Assembly (NCBI GenBank): GCA_039090855.1
Contig: CM077027.1
Location: forward strand, 104,941,187-105,005,186
Length of the DNA stretch: 64,000 bases
Origin: Macrothele yani
Taxonomy: Eukaryota; Arthropoda; Arachnida; Araneae; Macrothelidae
Reading direction: 5' to 3'
The stretch's first letter is position 1, and the number at the start of each line of letters is the position of its first letter. The position numbers were made by a program, and so were the translations under genes. Shown here piece after piece: positions 43,109 through 54,105 of this stretch. The notes beneath the pieces are model-generated. The model was not told where the DNA came from, searched no databases, and saw only the letters and a program-made list of their open reading frames with translations.

Positions 43109-43606
43109 AAATTTTCAAGAGCAATATGCCATTATGTCTTAAAAGAAAAGTTTTTGATCAATGCATCCTTCCAGTGCTTACGTATGGTGCAGAGACGTGG
43201 ACCTTAACTAAAAGAGACATACAAAGGCTGCAGACAACTCAAAGAAGCATGGAGAGGTGCATACCTTGTGTAACCAGGAGAGATAAGAAGAGGAACTCGT
43301 GGATCCGAAAAATGACAAGAGTGGAAGACATCATGATCAGAGTTAAATCCCTGAAATGGCAATGGGCTGGACATACTGCCAGAAGGACAGATCATCGATG
43401 GACAGCCGAAATTTTAGATTGGATTCCAAGGGACAGGAAAAGACCCAGAAGAAGACCACATGGGAGATGGGTGGATGAAATTCGAAAGTATGCAGGGGTG
43501 ACATGGAGGAGACTGGCACAAGACAGACCGTTGTGGAGGAAACTTGGGGAGACCTTCGTCCAGCAGTGGATTGATAATGGTTGACAATGATGATGATGAT
43601 GATGAT
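43109..43606 (+). mobile_element. RTE LINE 3' end with intact C-terminal frame
   Basis: The best RTE copy in the window. A frame open from 43109 through the stop at 43582-43584 encodes the conserved C-terminal region (VLTYGAETWTLTKRDIQRLQ, RRDKKRNSWIRKMT, AGHTARRTDHRWTAEILDWI, RRPHGRWVDEIRKY). The tail is ATGATGATGATGATGATG at 43588-43606, the simple-repeat tail typical of the RTE clade. It is truncated at the 5' side, with no RT or endonuclease, directly after a SINE-A tail. With no stop or frameshift over about 150 codons, it looks younger than the other RTE pieces. Confidence 0.88.
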
Positions 43607-44309
43607 CAAACAAAAAACATTGCTCTCGCTGCTTTCTTTCCGCAACGGTTTGTTTATCGGTGTTAAGGTCGCTGAAAGTTTTATTGTTCTCATAAAATAA
43701 GTCAATATTTTAACCATTTTTATCGATTGCTTGCGTACAACATCAAAGTTAGGATTTCATAGCTCGTAAAGCAATTGTCCGTACAAATTTTACAGCCAAA
43801 ACATCGCCTAAATTTTCATTCCGTTAATATATCTGAAGTAGAAAAACTTTTTAAACATATGTCGAAGTATAACACAGTCGAAAATAAACATATATCAGAA
43901 GTTATTCGTCGAAAGTTTAATGAAATTAATGTTGCAAGGGATGATATACGTGTTGCCTGTCGGACAATGTTTTGCTACGTTCGTTTCCAGTACTATTTAC
44001 AATACCACAGGTCATAGACACAATCTTAAGTTAGAGATTGACTGCAAAATCTGTACTCAAGGCGCACAGAAATCGCGCAGAACAATAAAATGTAACAAAG
44101 GAATAGTGTATAATTCTAAAATTTGTTTCCTGCTGGAAATTCTGTTGGTTGTTTAATAACTGAACGTAAACGAATTTCTGTGCTTCAGAACTATTGGACG
44201 GAAAATTCCGTTATACAGATTGCATGCAAAATTCCGTTATACATATTTAATTTGTAGGCTCTTTCGGTTTCTAATTATGCTGATACACCTGGCAGACAAC
44301 TACACGACT
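43607..44309. other. No recognised feature
   Basis: Open frames at 43775-44017 and 43920-44156 contain KLFKHMSKYNTVENKHISEV and similar text but no known motif. Confidence 0.35.
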
Positions 44310-44745
44310 TTCAGAAGAACCACATCATTCTGAAAAGGCACTTTGGAAATTCTACTCATGCTGAGATGTCTGTAAGGGAAAACACTAATTTGAGAAAGTT
44401 CATCTTATTCCGAAAACGCACATTGCTGATTCTAATCCTATTCAGATGTTTGGTAGGTTACAACACGACTTCCAGAAAGAACACCTCACTCTGAAAACGC
44501 ACTTTGCAAATTAAAATCACGCTGAGATACTTGATAGATACGACAGCACGAATTTCAGAAGAATCACCTGATTCTGAAAACGCACTTTTCTTCTTTTAAC
44601 CATGTTAAGATGCTTAGATGACTTGAATAATGATCACTTCGCTCTGAAAAAGTACTTTGCTAATTCTAATTATATTAAGCTGTCCGGAAGACAAGAACAT
44701 TGATTTCGTAATGATCACCTCATTTTAAAAGCGTTACAAGACATG
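44310..44745. repeat. About 90-110-bp degenerate tandem repeat, five copies
   Basis: Units recur with CAGAAGAACCACATCATTCT, GAAAACGCACTTTGC and ATGCTGAGATG-type blocks. Divergence is strong and unit length varies. Confidence 0.75.
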
Positions 44746-45162
44746 AATTTCCGGCATTTTTTGTGATATTCAAAAAACATAAAATTATGTGTGAATCAAA
44801 AACTCAAAAGTACCCTTGAGCGATAACGGATTCTATATATCTATGAAACATTATCAGTTGTTTTGTTCCAAAACAACTGAGAGTATTTCTACAGAAAAAA
44901 TACGCGTACCTTAATTTTAAAGGAAGTGGTCATCTTTTCCAAAATACTGTCCATTGTATCGAATACAGGTGGTCCCAACGAATACAAGCGTCCCAACGTT
45001 CGTTCCACTTTTTGAATGCCTTCTGGAATTCTTCTGAAATGTTGTAAAAGCACCCCTGCGCAGCTGTAATAAGGTGTTGACCAGTCTTAAATAGTCTGTG
45101 GCGTGCCTGCACCGCAGGACGCACACGAGATAAAGGCAGATAGCAACGAGAGCACATGTCCG

Positions 45163-45236
45163 CGTAGCTCAGTTGGGAGAGCAACTTACTCCGGAGTGAG
45201 AGGACCCAGATTCGGTGCCCGGCGTGGACAAAACTG
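45163..45236 (+). other. tRNA-like sequence in the 5' LTR of TRIM copy 3
   Basis: GTCCGCG and CGTGGAC form a seven-pair acceptor stem (one G-T pair). GCTC/GAGC is the D stem, with A box TAGCTCAGTTGG. The anticodon arm CTTAC/GTGAG has a six-base loop TCCGGA. The T arm is eroded (GATTCGGTGCC in place of GGTTCGANNCC). Confidence 0.85.
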
Positions 45237-45247
45237 TGTTTTCACAT

Positions 45248-45259
45248 TGGCGCCCGAAC
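45248..45259 (+). promoter_or_regulatory. Primer-binding site of TRIM copy 3
   Basis: TGGCGCCCGAAC, one base after the 5' LTR, complementary to the tRNA-Lys 3' end. Confidence 0.92.
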
Positions 45260-45574
45260 TTCCAGGATGACCCGGCTGTCAAGTTTCTCGCAATGATGTG
45301 ATGTTCTTTCCACACGACGAGACAGGAAAAATTAGAATCCTTTCTTCAGTGCTTCGAAAAAAATAAATCTGTGTGATGTTACGTTCTACACCCCACATTG
45401 CCTGGGATTTCTCAAACGCACGTCTTCATTGGATGATTGCCTACAGCGACACATGGTCCCAGCTGACCCATGGTCTATGCCCCCGGCCCTCTCTCAATCG
45501 GGGGGAGATGTGATGTGCCTGCCCCGTAGGACGCACATAAGATAAAGGCAGATAGCAATTAGAGCACATGTCTG

Positions 45575-45648
45575 CGTAGCTCAGTTGGGAGAGCGACTTA
45601 CTCCGGAGTGAAGGGACCCGGTTTCGATGCCTGGCGTGGACAAAGTTG
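45575..45648 (+). other. tRNA-like sequence in the 3' LTR of TRIM copy 3
   Basis: Acceptor stem GTCTGCG/CGTGGAC, D arm with AGCTCAGTTGGGAGAGC, and GGTTTCGATGCC as a B-box variant. It is in the same position and orientation as in the 5' LTR. Confidence 0.85.
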
Positions 45649-46302
45649 TGTTTTTACAAGTCCTTCCCGTAATATTTTTTTAAATTGGGAAACAACGAGA
45701 AGTCACATGCTGACATGTCTGGACTCTCTGCAGGTTGGGGCATCAACTAAATATTCATTTTCTCCAAACAAGAAACGACAGAACTGGCCATGTGCGGACT
45801 TGTATTGGGCCGTGCATGAAAAGCAATGGGAAACCCAAGTTGAACAAACTCGTTTCACCCCCAAATGCTCGGTTAAAATTCTGTGAATTGGTGATTTTGA
45901 AATGCAAACCATATCTTTGACGTATCTAATTGATAGATGTCTGTCTGCTCGCATAATAACACCTATTGTATTGATGCTTACCTCTGTAACACTCATTGAA
46001 TGTCTTCCGCCATGCGCGATTAAAGCCGCCCACTCACGACCATCCATGAATGCTTTATGCCATCTGTTGATTTTCCTGGACATTCATCTTAATAAGTCTC
46101 TTGCATGAGACGGAAAGTCTCTCGACAGACTTCTTAAGTCGACAGCAGAATTTAATGGCGTATCTTTGCTCCTTTTTAACATCCAGACGTGACCGGTTGT
46201 TATGGTTACTGAAATGACTACCGTTTTTTCCAGAGTCGTGCCAAGGTCAAACGTTGTATTGCACGTTTTTTATAAAACCATAATCAGTTGTTTTGGGACA
46301 AG

Positions 46303-46798
46303 CTATGTAGATTACTTCCTCATGTCCAGAAATTTTTTGCGTACCATAGAAACAAAAAAGGCGTCATGTCAAATTTTTGACATGCTGCTTAATTAAATGA
46401 ACCCTAAAACAGATCTTTCACTACTGGTAGAAAAATGGATCTTGCACTTACGGCATTGAAAACATGACGCTTCTTTAGTAGCGTCCAAGGATCAACGAAG
46501 TGCTGTGAGATTTCTTTATCAGCGGAATTTGGTAACTTTTATAGGTAGACAGATATATAATATGTAGAATTTAGTTACCGTCTGAAAAAAATTTCGGTAG
46601 ATGCGCTTTCATACAAATTGGAGTTCTCTAAGTCAGGAAGAAATCATTTTTTGAGATTATCACCAATACAGGTCGTTTGGTATAACATCATAGCAATCAC
46701 TTTTTGCTGCCTTGAACGTAGGAAGTGCAGTATTTGGAATGAAAACAGAAGGAATATTGACACCACATGCCAGGGAAATTGGCATAAAAGGCCATATA
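46303..46798. other. No recognised feature
   Basis: AT-rich sequence between a mariner and a Tc1 element. Nothing supported. Confidence 0.45.
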
Positions 46799-46800
46799 TA

Positions 46801-48013
46801 CACTGAAGAGCAATTGAATTAGAGATACCTGTCTATTAACGTGTAGCACCACTTTTCGCCCTGAAGACGGCGGCGATTCGTTTCGGCATGGACTCGACAA
46901 GGCACGGGAAGCGTTGGGAAGCCATACGAATCCACAACCCCTGAACAAGCTCCCACAGTTCACGAAGATTTGATGGAGGGGGTCTGAGCCTCGGACATCT
47001 CTCTCGATGGCATCCCAGATATGCTTGATGGGATTAAGGTCAGGTGATCTAGCTGGCCAAGGAAGCGAGGTCACGTCGGTGGAGTGTTCATCCAACTATT
47101 CGGATTCGGATACAATTCGGGAGCGATGGCACGGTGCATTGTCTTGTTGCAGGATGAGGTCCCCAGTGGGATGTTGAAGACGCACAAACGGGAGCAAATG
47201 GTCCTCCAGGATATCCCGGTAACGTTGACCTGTGAGGGACGATGTCACACGTACCAGGAGTGCCATTTCAGTCCACGTAAACAGTTCCCAGACAAGAATG
47301 CCACCCCCACCAGCTTCAAGAGTACCCTGCTGGCAAGAAGGATCCATCGCTTCATGTGGTTTGCGACGTACTCGTATCCTGCCATCCGCATGTACCAACG
47401 TGAATCTCGACTCATCAGTTCAGGCAACATTTTTCCACATGTCTAAAGTCCAGTGTCGATGTTCTCGTGCCCATGCTAATTTTTGCACCCTGTGATGTGC
47501 GGTTAGCAGCGGTACCCTCGTAGGACGGTGGCTTCTGTACCCCATAGCGAGGAGATGGTTCTGGATGGTGTGGCTGCTTACACGTTTTTGTACACCAGCG
47601 TTAAGTTGCCGAGTGATTTCTGGCACTGTGGCCCGTCAATCCGCTCTTACAATGCGAGCTAGCCGACGACGACCCCGCTCATCCACACGCTGTTGTCCAC
47701 GACAGGGATGGCTTTACCGGATTCGATGTACTCACGGTGTACCCGTGACACAGTGGCTCGTGAAAATCCCAGTGCCTGCACGAACTTCCGAGAAGGAGTG
47801 ATCCATTCGTCGGGCCCCGACAATTTGCTCACGATCAAATGCGCTTAGACCCTTCGTCTTACCCGTACTGCGTCCGACTCTTACTGATTCCCGTAGCATC
47901 ACTCTTTATATTGTCGGATCGCTGCATACGTCATGTCGTTTCCGTTTACAGCGCCTCCCACAGCGCCACATTTGCATAACGCCAGCTGTCTCTAATTCAA
48001 TTGCTCTTCAGTG
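46801..48013 (-). mobile_element. Tc1/mariner-superfamily transposon with near-perfect ends
   Basis: CACTGAAGAGCAATTGAATT at 46801 is repeated in inverted form at the right end and the match extends to about 25 bp without mismatch. TA flanks lie at 46799-46800 and 48014-48015. Length 1213 bp. Confidence 0.92.
46840..47899 (-). pseudogene. DD36E-related transposase, Glu changed to Lys
   Basis: Start near 47899 (MLRESVRVGRSTGKTKGLSA). The DNA-binding part is frameshifted. From 47626 the catalytic part keeps one frame: TDESRFTLVHADGR with the first Asp after a stop at the preceding codon (about 47420), and QQDNAPCHRSRIV with the second Asp near 47125-47145. Next come a 6-bp duplication (TCCGAATCCGAA) and a TAG. 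SPDLNPIKHIWD follows, where Lys replaces the Glu (47024-47026). Without the 6-bp duplication 36 residues separate the last two positions. Confidence 0.84.
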
Positions 48014-48072
48014 TAGATTCATGTTCTATTTCTGCATTCTGAAATGTTCATGCCAACACAGTATGTTAAATA

Positions 48073-49333
48073 TTTGGCTGATGCATAAGTTCATGCCGTT
48101 TTATTTCACGAGTGTTTCCTAGCTAAGTAGTGACAGTACAGTTGTACATCAAAATGTAGCCAGTAATATCGTGTATTTAAATTACATTGCGTTGTGTGAT
48201 TGTGGCTAATGGTTTTTTGGTTTTCAGGTCCGGAAGTATGGAGGGTCAAGTAGAGAGGAATAAACATTTCCGACATCTGCTCCTCTACGAGTTGAACAAG
48301 GGATCCACAGCTGCCAAGGCTACTCGACAAATTTATGCTGTGTATGGGGAGGATGCTATTGCTCCGAGGACAGCCCGCAAATGGTTTGAGAAGTTCCGCG
48401 GTGGCAATTTTGACCTCAACGACTCTCCACGCTCAGCTCGTCCATCTCACTTTGATGAGGATCGTTTGAACCATTTCATCCACTTGGATCCGCGTCAAAC
48501 CACACGCGAATTGGCCACTAAGATGGACTGTGATCAGGCCACAGTGGTGCGACACCTGGAACATATAGGAAAGGACCAGAAATTGGGGTCTTGAGTGCCT
48601 CACTCTCACTGAGGATAACAAGAATCAGCGTGTTGCCATATGTGGTTCGTTGGTCGCCCGTTATCGCGAGTGTTCTCAACAACACAAACCTTTTCTGTCT
48701 CGTATTGTTACTGGAGATGAAAAGTGGTGCTTGTACGTGGATTTCAGGCATCGTCCACACCACGTCCAAAAACATGACTTTCATCCTGCGAAGATCATGT
48801 TGTGTGCCTGGTAGGATATGGAAGGCATTATTCACTCGGAAATGTTGCCGAGAAATCGGACCATTAACTCTGCAGTCTATTGTGAGCAACTCTGCCGTGT
48901 GGAGGGAGCAATTCAGCAGAAATGGCTACATCGGCGCCATGGTGCCCTTCTCCAACATGATAACGCACACCATCACAGTGCAAACATGACCAAAATGGCC
49001 ATTCAGGACATGAAATGGGAGATCCTTCCACATCCGGCCTATTCCCCGGATGTCGCCCCTTCAGACTATCACCTGTTCCAATCTCTGTCGAATGCACTAT
49101 GTCGCAGAACAGTCAACAATGATGTTGATCTCCAGAATTTCCTTGATGACTTGTTCGCAGCAAAACCTGCACGTTTTTTCAAGTATGGCACTGCAGACCT
49201 ATCCAGATGTTGGGACACCATCGTAAACAATGGGGGGGGGGATATATAGTTGACTGATTCCGTTTTCTCTTCTGATGTAATACTTTCCTGTAGTGCAGTG
49301 AAAAAAATGGCATGAACTTATGTATCAACCCAA
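48073..49333 (+). mobile_element. Mariner element, the best preserved DNA transposon here
   Basis: Ends TTTGGCTGATGCATAAGTTC and (inward) TTGGGTTGATACATAAGTTC, both followed by ATGCC. TA flanks lie at 48071-48072 and 49334-49335. At 1261 bp it matches the usual mariner length. Confidence 0.92.
48238..49249 (+). pseudogene. Mariner (DD34D) transposase with one frameshift and one stop
   Basis: The ATG at 48238 (MEGQVERNKHFRHLLLYELN) opens the helix-turn-helix region (WFEKFRGGNFDLNDSPRSAR). A frameshift near 48590 follows LEHIGKDQKLGS. In the new frame the first Asp is in TGDEKWC (48716-48718). A Trp codon has become TAG (about 48812). The second Asp is in LQHDNAHHH (48959-48961) and the third in APSDYHLF (49064-49066), with exactly 34 residues between them. 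The stop is at 49247. Catalytic residues are all intact, so only two lesions silence it. The VEGAIQQKWLHRR segment resembles SETMAR-type mariners. Confidence 0.9.
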
Positions 49334-49391
49334 TAGAACACTGCTAACATTTTCGGTTTTCACTTATACATCATATCACATCGATAACTTC

Positions 49392-49594
49392 TTTTTTTAT
49401 TGGGGGTTTAACGACCACCCTGAGCAACTCATAAGCAGTCGTCAGTCCCTAATTTAGGACCACTCGTTCCAGGGAAGGGAAAGAGCCAGCGTCGTAATAC
49501 AAACACAACATCCATGCTTCACCGGGATTCGAACCCTTATCCCTTTCCAGAAAAATGATCAGAAGCCGTCGCTTAGACCACTGCGCCACCTATT
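49392..49594 (-). mobile_element. SINE-A, copy 11
   Basis: Reverse complement with a T-rich start, GGGTTTAACGACCACCCTGA, GGGAAAGAGCCAGC, CGGGATTCGAACCC and a GCGCCACC end. Head and body are complete. Confidence 0.85.
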
Positions 49595-50043
49595 CAGGTT
49601 TAAATTCTCTCTCAGGCGACTAGCTAACTTGGCAATTTGTTATTGCTGAACATTATTTCTGATTCATTATGTCACTCTTACAACTTGAGTTTTCTATAAT
49701 CATCTTCTTTCTGTTTATTAGTAACAGATGAAGAGCATGGGTCGGGCCAGGAAAGTTATGGATGCAAGCTAAATTGTTAACTAAAGCTTGGTCATACAAC
49801 TCTGTGGAGGTTATGACATATATATATTTTTAAAAATTTTTTGGTGGGCTTATTACTTGCATCTATGGCTTTGCAGAAACCCATTTCCAAATAGGTCTTT
49901 GTGGAAGTGAGAAAATGCAGAGTTTTCGCTGGTCCTTGATAAAGCCAAGGCTCAGTATTCTCGACACTTTCTACATTCAGTTGTTCTATTTTTATTTCTC
50001 TTTTTACTCACACCGGTCAATACATAACCTTAACAATACATAA

Positions 50044-50080
50044 GAAATTATTGATGGGGCGGCCATCAATAATTTCCGCG
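50044..50080. repeat. Perfect inverted repeat
   Basis: GAAATTATTGATGG and CCATCAATAATTTC are fully complementary around GGCGG. Between the SINE at 49594 and this site no other feature is seen. Confidence 0.8.
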
Positions 50081-50186
50081 TACATAAAAAAAAAAAATAA
50101 AGTCTGGATAAAGCGATATTATCGAATCGTATAAATTATTAAGCTTGAATTGTAAGTTAGGCGTTATGCAGTTATTGTTTATGCTT

Positions 50187-50394
50187 TCTTGTTTTGGTTG
50201 GAGGATTAGCGACCAGAGTGAGCAACTCAATGGGATATGAGCAGTCGCCCGTCCCTAATTTAGGGCCACTGGTTCTACGTAACGGTCAGAACCAGTGCCG
50301 TTAAGATAAACACAACATCCATGCCTCATGGGATTCCAATCCGGACCCATCTCGGACAAATGGTCGCTTAGACCACTGCACTACGGGGGCGGCG
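50187..50394 (-). mobile_element. SINE-A, copy 12
   Basis: Reverse complement of the whole SINE from TTGGTTGGAGGATTAGCGAC to CACTACGGGGGCGGC, moderately diverged. Confidence 0.85.
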
Positions 50395-51457
50395 ATAATT
50401 TCTTTCATACAGCGCATCGGTAGAGTCTATCGCGTAAATAGGCCTACAAATAGGTCATGCATGTGTCATACGTCAGGATCTCCGTGACCGACATAGTGAA
50501 GACGAAAAAAAGTTGTCTAAGAAGACATCACTCGACTAAACTCTTCGATTCTTCATCTTCATCACTAGTTTTTCGGTTTGAACGAGCAGCAGAGAATGAT
50601 TAATGTCCGATCAGCGAAAAAAGAGACAGAAGCATTTCGTCTTAGAATTCAAGTTGGGTTCTTCCAAGATTTCTCTTAGCAGTACCCATACTAATGCTAT
50701 AGAAAGCAATTTATCAAAGATCTTAGTTTAGCACTTCAGTGTGAAGATAAAGATCTAGAGTCATTAGGTAAACATATAACACATAAATCCGTATCAGAAA
50801 AGAAATTAGGCTATTCGTTTCTTGATTTTAACAAGGCAGTTCGTAACACACGACCATTCTCAAAACATTGATAACTCCAGTTTGAATTTTTTTTACTTAC
50901 GGCTCCAAATATTGTCAACTTTTATCGCAATTACTGGGGACATTTTAAAACCTAAAATTGTAAAATATCTTGTGAAAAAGATGATTCAGCTTAGCTGCTT
51001 TTCTTGAAACGAATCATGGTCTTTGTCGCTCCATTCTTCTGTGAGTTTGAGACTCATTAACGGCTCGGGAAAATTTTTCATTCTTCTAAGGAAACGGTAC
51101 TTTGCATTAACAGCATTATTAGCTCTAATTCATTGGTACACATGTTGATACTTCCATTCCTAACCACCTCCTTTCTTTTAGTTTTGTTTCGGGTCTTTCT
51201 TTTAATTGTGTTCATAGTTTTTCTTTCCGAAATTTGTTCCTCTTTCCCTACACATTCCAAATGAATCAAACCTTGCGTAATGATTTCCTGCCTGTCTTAT
51301 TTTTGTGGTTCATTTTATTTAATATTTATTGACATTTCTTACAAGGTATTTTGTATCATTAATAGTAATATTATTATTACTATTACTAACTCACATTTAT
51401 TTCCTAGGGGAAATTTTTCTTTGAAAGTAATGATCAGCTGCAAACAAAGAATGGACT
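50395..51457. other. No recognised feature
   Basis: AT-rich sequence with open frames at 50822-51007, 51078-51269 and 51280-51486 that show no domain. Confidence 0.4.
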
Positions 51458-51668
51458 ATCCTATACCCGGTGACCGAGTGGTCTGAGCCTTGGGATTCTA
51501 ATCATTCTTCCGAGATAAATTCGGGTTCGAGTTTCATATGAGGCATGTGTGCCCAATGGTGCTGGCTCTCTCACTTCTCTGGAGCAAGTGACCCTAAATT
51601 AGGGACTGAGCACTTCCTATATCCTTACGAGTTGCTCATGGAGGTCACTAAATGCTGAAACAATTAAA
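51458..51668 (+). mobile_element. SINE-A, copy 13, diverged
   Basis: Head TATACCCGGTGACCGAGTGG, B box GGGTTCGAGTTTC, and body GTGCTGGCTCTCTCACTTCT...CCCTAAATTAGGGAC with a short A-rich end. Confidence 0.8.
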
Positions 51669-51940
51669 CAAACATCAGCATAGCATTACATGTATATGCA
51701 CTATCAATACTTTGTGAATGACCGCTTTTCCCTGAATACCATGTTTTTACCCTTTAATAGGCTGGCACGAATAAACTCGATTTATCTTGGAACATAATGC
51801 CAATATTCACTTTTTTAATATGCTTCACGTTTTCAACTCCTTTTGGACATGAGGCACTAGTTGGTGATATTTTGATTATTTATTACTTAAATTGCTGATT
51901 GTTACTAAATTTAAAACCGTCAATTAAAACTTAATGAATT

Positions 51941-53195
51941 GGGTTGGTGGGAATGAAATGTCCGGCGCGAACGAGCAGTGGAGACAGGCACCCACCAGAG
52001 CGGAATGGAACAACCCACAGGTGTTGGGGGTATTACGTCACAGAGTTACTATAAATAGCTAGCACGTGTCTGAAGAATAAGGTTCAGGCGTGGTTTGTTT
52101 GGAGGTAACGTGGCTTACAAAGGAAACATGCAGTAACCGGATTTGAGAGTAATCTTCCTGTATGAATTTAAACTGGGCCATTTTGCAAGAATTGCCGCTC
52201 GAAACGTTAACAAAGCGTTTTGGGAGGATGCAGCCAACGACCGTACCATTCGGCGATGGTTTGTGAAGTTTCGAAGCGGAGATACAGACCTGCAAAGCGA
52301 AGCACGTGGTCACCGAGATGTTGCTGTTTCTGACGATGTTCTGTTACGTGTGGTTGAAATGGACCCCGAAATACATGTCGTGAGATAGAGATAGAGGTAG
52401 GTGTCCACCACACGACAGTTGTTCGGCGTCTGGCTGCGTTGGGTAAGGTCAAAGAGCTAGACATGTGGCTGCACCATGAGTTGACAACTGCCAACAAGAC
52501 TAGACGTTTGGGAGTCTGCACGTCGCTGATTTCCAGGAATAAACAGGAACCTCTATTGCATCGAATTGTCACCTGCAACGAGAAGTGGGTCTTTTATGAT
52601 AAACGGAAACGATCTGCACAATAGTTAAGTAAAGCACAGCCTGCTGAACGGCATCTAAGCCACCCCACACACTAAAAAGATTTGTCTGGTGGTCCACCGC
52701 CGGGATAATTAATCAGAGTTTCTTGGCAAGAGGCCAAACCATCACTGAAGAACGTTATTGTCTGAATTATACAAGATGCACCGGAAATTGCTGCAGAAAC
52801 TACCTACTTTGGTCAACAGACATGGTGTTCTTCTGCACCAGAACATCGCTCGCGCCTCATGTCGTACAAGGAACGATGCTGACACTAAGTGACTTGAGCT
52901 ATGAAGCACTGATTCATCCTGCCTATTCCCCGGGCTTGTCTCCGACAGACTATCATCTGTTTCGTCGCCTGGATCACTTCCTGTCCGAGAAACAGTTCAC
53001 GGGAGACAACGAGGTTCAACGTGCAGTCCCAGCCACAAGACGTTCTTCGTTCCGAGATCATGGCCTTCCCGGACAGATGTCAACTATGTGTCAATGCCAA
53101 GGGGGATTATTTTGCATAGGTAAGTTGTCCTACTTCTCCGTTCTTGCCGCCCACGTGTGCTGGTCCTTTGCTGGACATTTCATTCGCACCAACCC
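51941..53195 (+). mobile_element. Mariner element, decayed copy
   Basis: Ends GGGTTGGTGGGAATGAAATG and (inward) GGGTTGGTGCGAATGAAATG are nearly identical inverted repeats. The right flank is TA (53196-53197). Length 1255 bp. Its ends differ from the mariner at 48073. Confidence 0.86.
52146..53120 (+). pseudogene. Mariner transposase, catalytic Asp residues lost
   Basis: RVIFLYEFKLGHFARIAARN, then TIRRWFVKFRSGDTDLQSEA, form the DNA-binding part. TTVVRRLAALGKV lies near 52415-52445. The first catalytic site reads TCNEKW (Asn in place of Asp, near 52577) and the second HQN (Asn, near 52841). The third, SPTDYHLF near 52945, is kept. Many stops and frameshifts are present. Confidence 0.83.
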
Positions 53196-53801
53196 TATAC
53201 AAAGGTTAAAAATTTCTATTTACAAGTGCTAAAAATCATTTACAAAAGTTGTATTCATAGAATTCATTTAAATATTCAGAAGTTCTTAAAAACTGTAAAA
53301 CATATATTTTTCAAGTAACACTTACCTGTCTCATTTGATGATCCAGTATCATTTTAAGTTCTCAATGTTCTTGTTGACATAATTAAAAAAAGAGTTCATT
53401 AAGAGTTTAAGAAACTGATTTAAGTTTCTGGACTCACTGGAGTTCCATTTTCAAATATTTGAGTGAAATCCACACATTAAAAAAACGTCTTTTGCTGGAT
53501 ATCTTGTCACCAATGAGTTGGTGTCTCATCATTGGTGAATTGACTGTGTCTTCACTGTTCCTTAGTGGCCTATTCCCATTGATGGTTGTATGGTGAAAGT
53601 CGTGCATCATGTGGCGCCATCTGTTGTGAGGTCTCGATTATCACTTATTTTTAATTAATTAATTCTTTTGTTTTTGGAATCTTTGCTTCTTGTTCTCTGT
53701 TTATTAGTAATTTTCAGAGATATGGAAGATCTATCCAACAGTTATTATTACAAATCTTTTGATTGTTTTTTAGATGAGGATAGCATCTGAATATCTGATT
53801 C

Positions 53802-53843
<42 letters not shown>

Positions 53844-53924
53844 GATGAAATTTGATTTTAAAAAGAAGGAAGGGCGTTTTTTTAAATTTAGCTTTGCTAA
53901 ATTTAAAGTGGTCATATAGGGGAA
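53196..53924. other. No gene; a hairpin and an A36 tract
   Basis: TCACCAATGAG and CTCATCATTGGTGA form an imperfect hairpin near 53507-53538. A run of 36 A at 53803-53838 has no SINE or LINE body to its left. Confidence 0.5.
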
Positions 53925-54105
53925 TGATTAACACTAATCCTTCGTGACTGATTACCTGCTAAAATGATTATAACGATAGTTATGAACCTAAGAAAGGCCG
54001 GAGAAGATCTTTGAGTCAGCTGTGTTTCTGCCTAGTGGCATGGTGTCCGTATGAAGGGCAATAGCCCTTCTCCATCCTATTTTGCGTCACAGAACAAAGA
54101 ATCCC

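Larger units (their letters stand above)
45097..45658 (+). mobile_element. Miniature LTR retrotransposon (TRIM) with tRNA-like LTRs, copy 3
   Basis: A 562-bp plus-strand element. The LTRs at 45097-45246 and 45509-45658 are both 150 bp and start TG and end CA. AGTC is duplicated at 45093-45096 and 45659-45662. The primer-binding site is at 45248-45259 and the purine tract GGGGGGAGA at 45500-45508. The 262-bp interior has no open frame of note and shares blocks with copy 1 (GATGTTCTTTCCACAC, CGCTTCGAAAAATAAAT-like). No gag or pol is present. It sits in the C-terminal part of a dead mariner. Confidence 0.95.
44917..46083 (-). pseudogene. Mariner transposase with central deletion
   Basis: The N-terminal part (46083 to about 45810) is open: MSRKINRWHKAFMDGREW, SIRYVKDMVCISKSPIHRIL and GVKRVCSTWVSH, the mariner DNA-binding region. 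After NEYLVDAP-type sequence it jumps to the region around the third catalytic Asp (DMSACDFSLFPNL, in another frame near 45690-45725). It then continues past the TRIM as ITAAQGCFYNISEEFQKAFK and KWNERWDACI (about 44950-45080). The part with the first two Asp residues is missing. Confidence 0.78.
44866..46300 (-). mobile_element. Mariner-like element, internally deleted, hosting a TRIM
   Basis: Ends CCAAAACAACTGAGAG near 44866 and (inward from about 46300) CCCAAAACAACTGATTATG are inverted repeats. The left end also forms a local palindrome, CAGTTGTTTTG(TTC)CAAAACAACTG. The TRIM at 45097-45658 lies inside it. Confidence 0.72.

Noticed and set aside
53803..53838. A36 tract as the tail of a SINE or LINE
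   Set aside because: No element body is recognisable to its left and no target duplication was seen.
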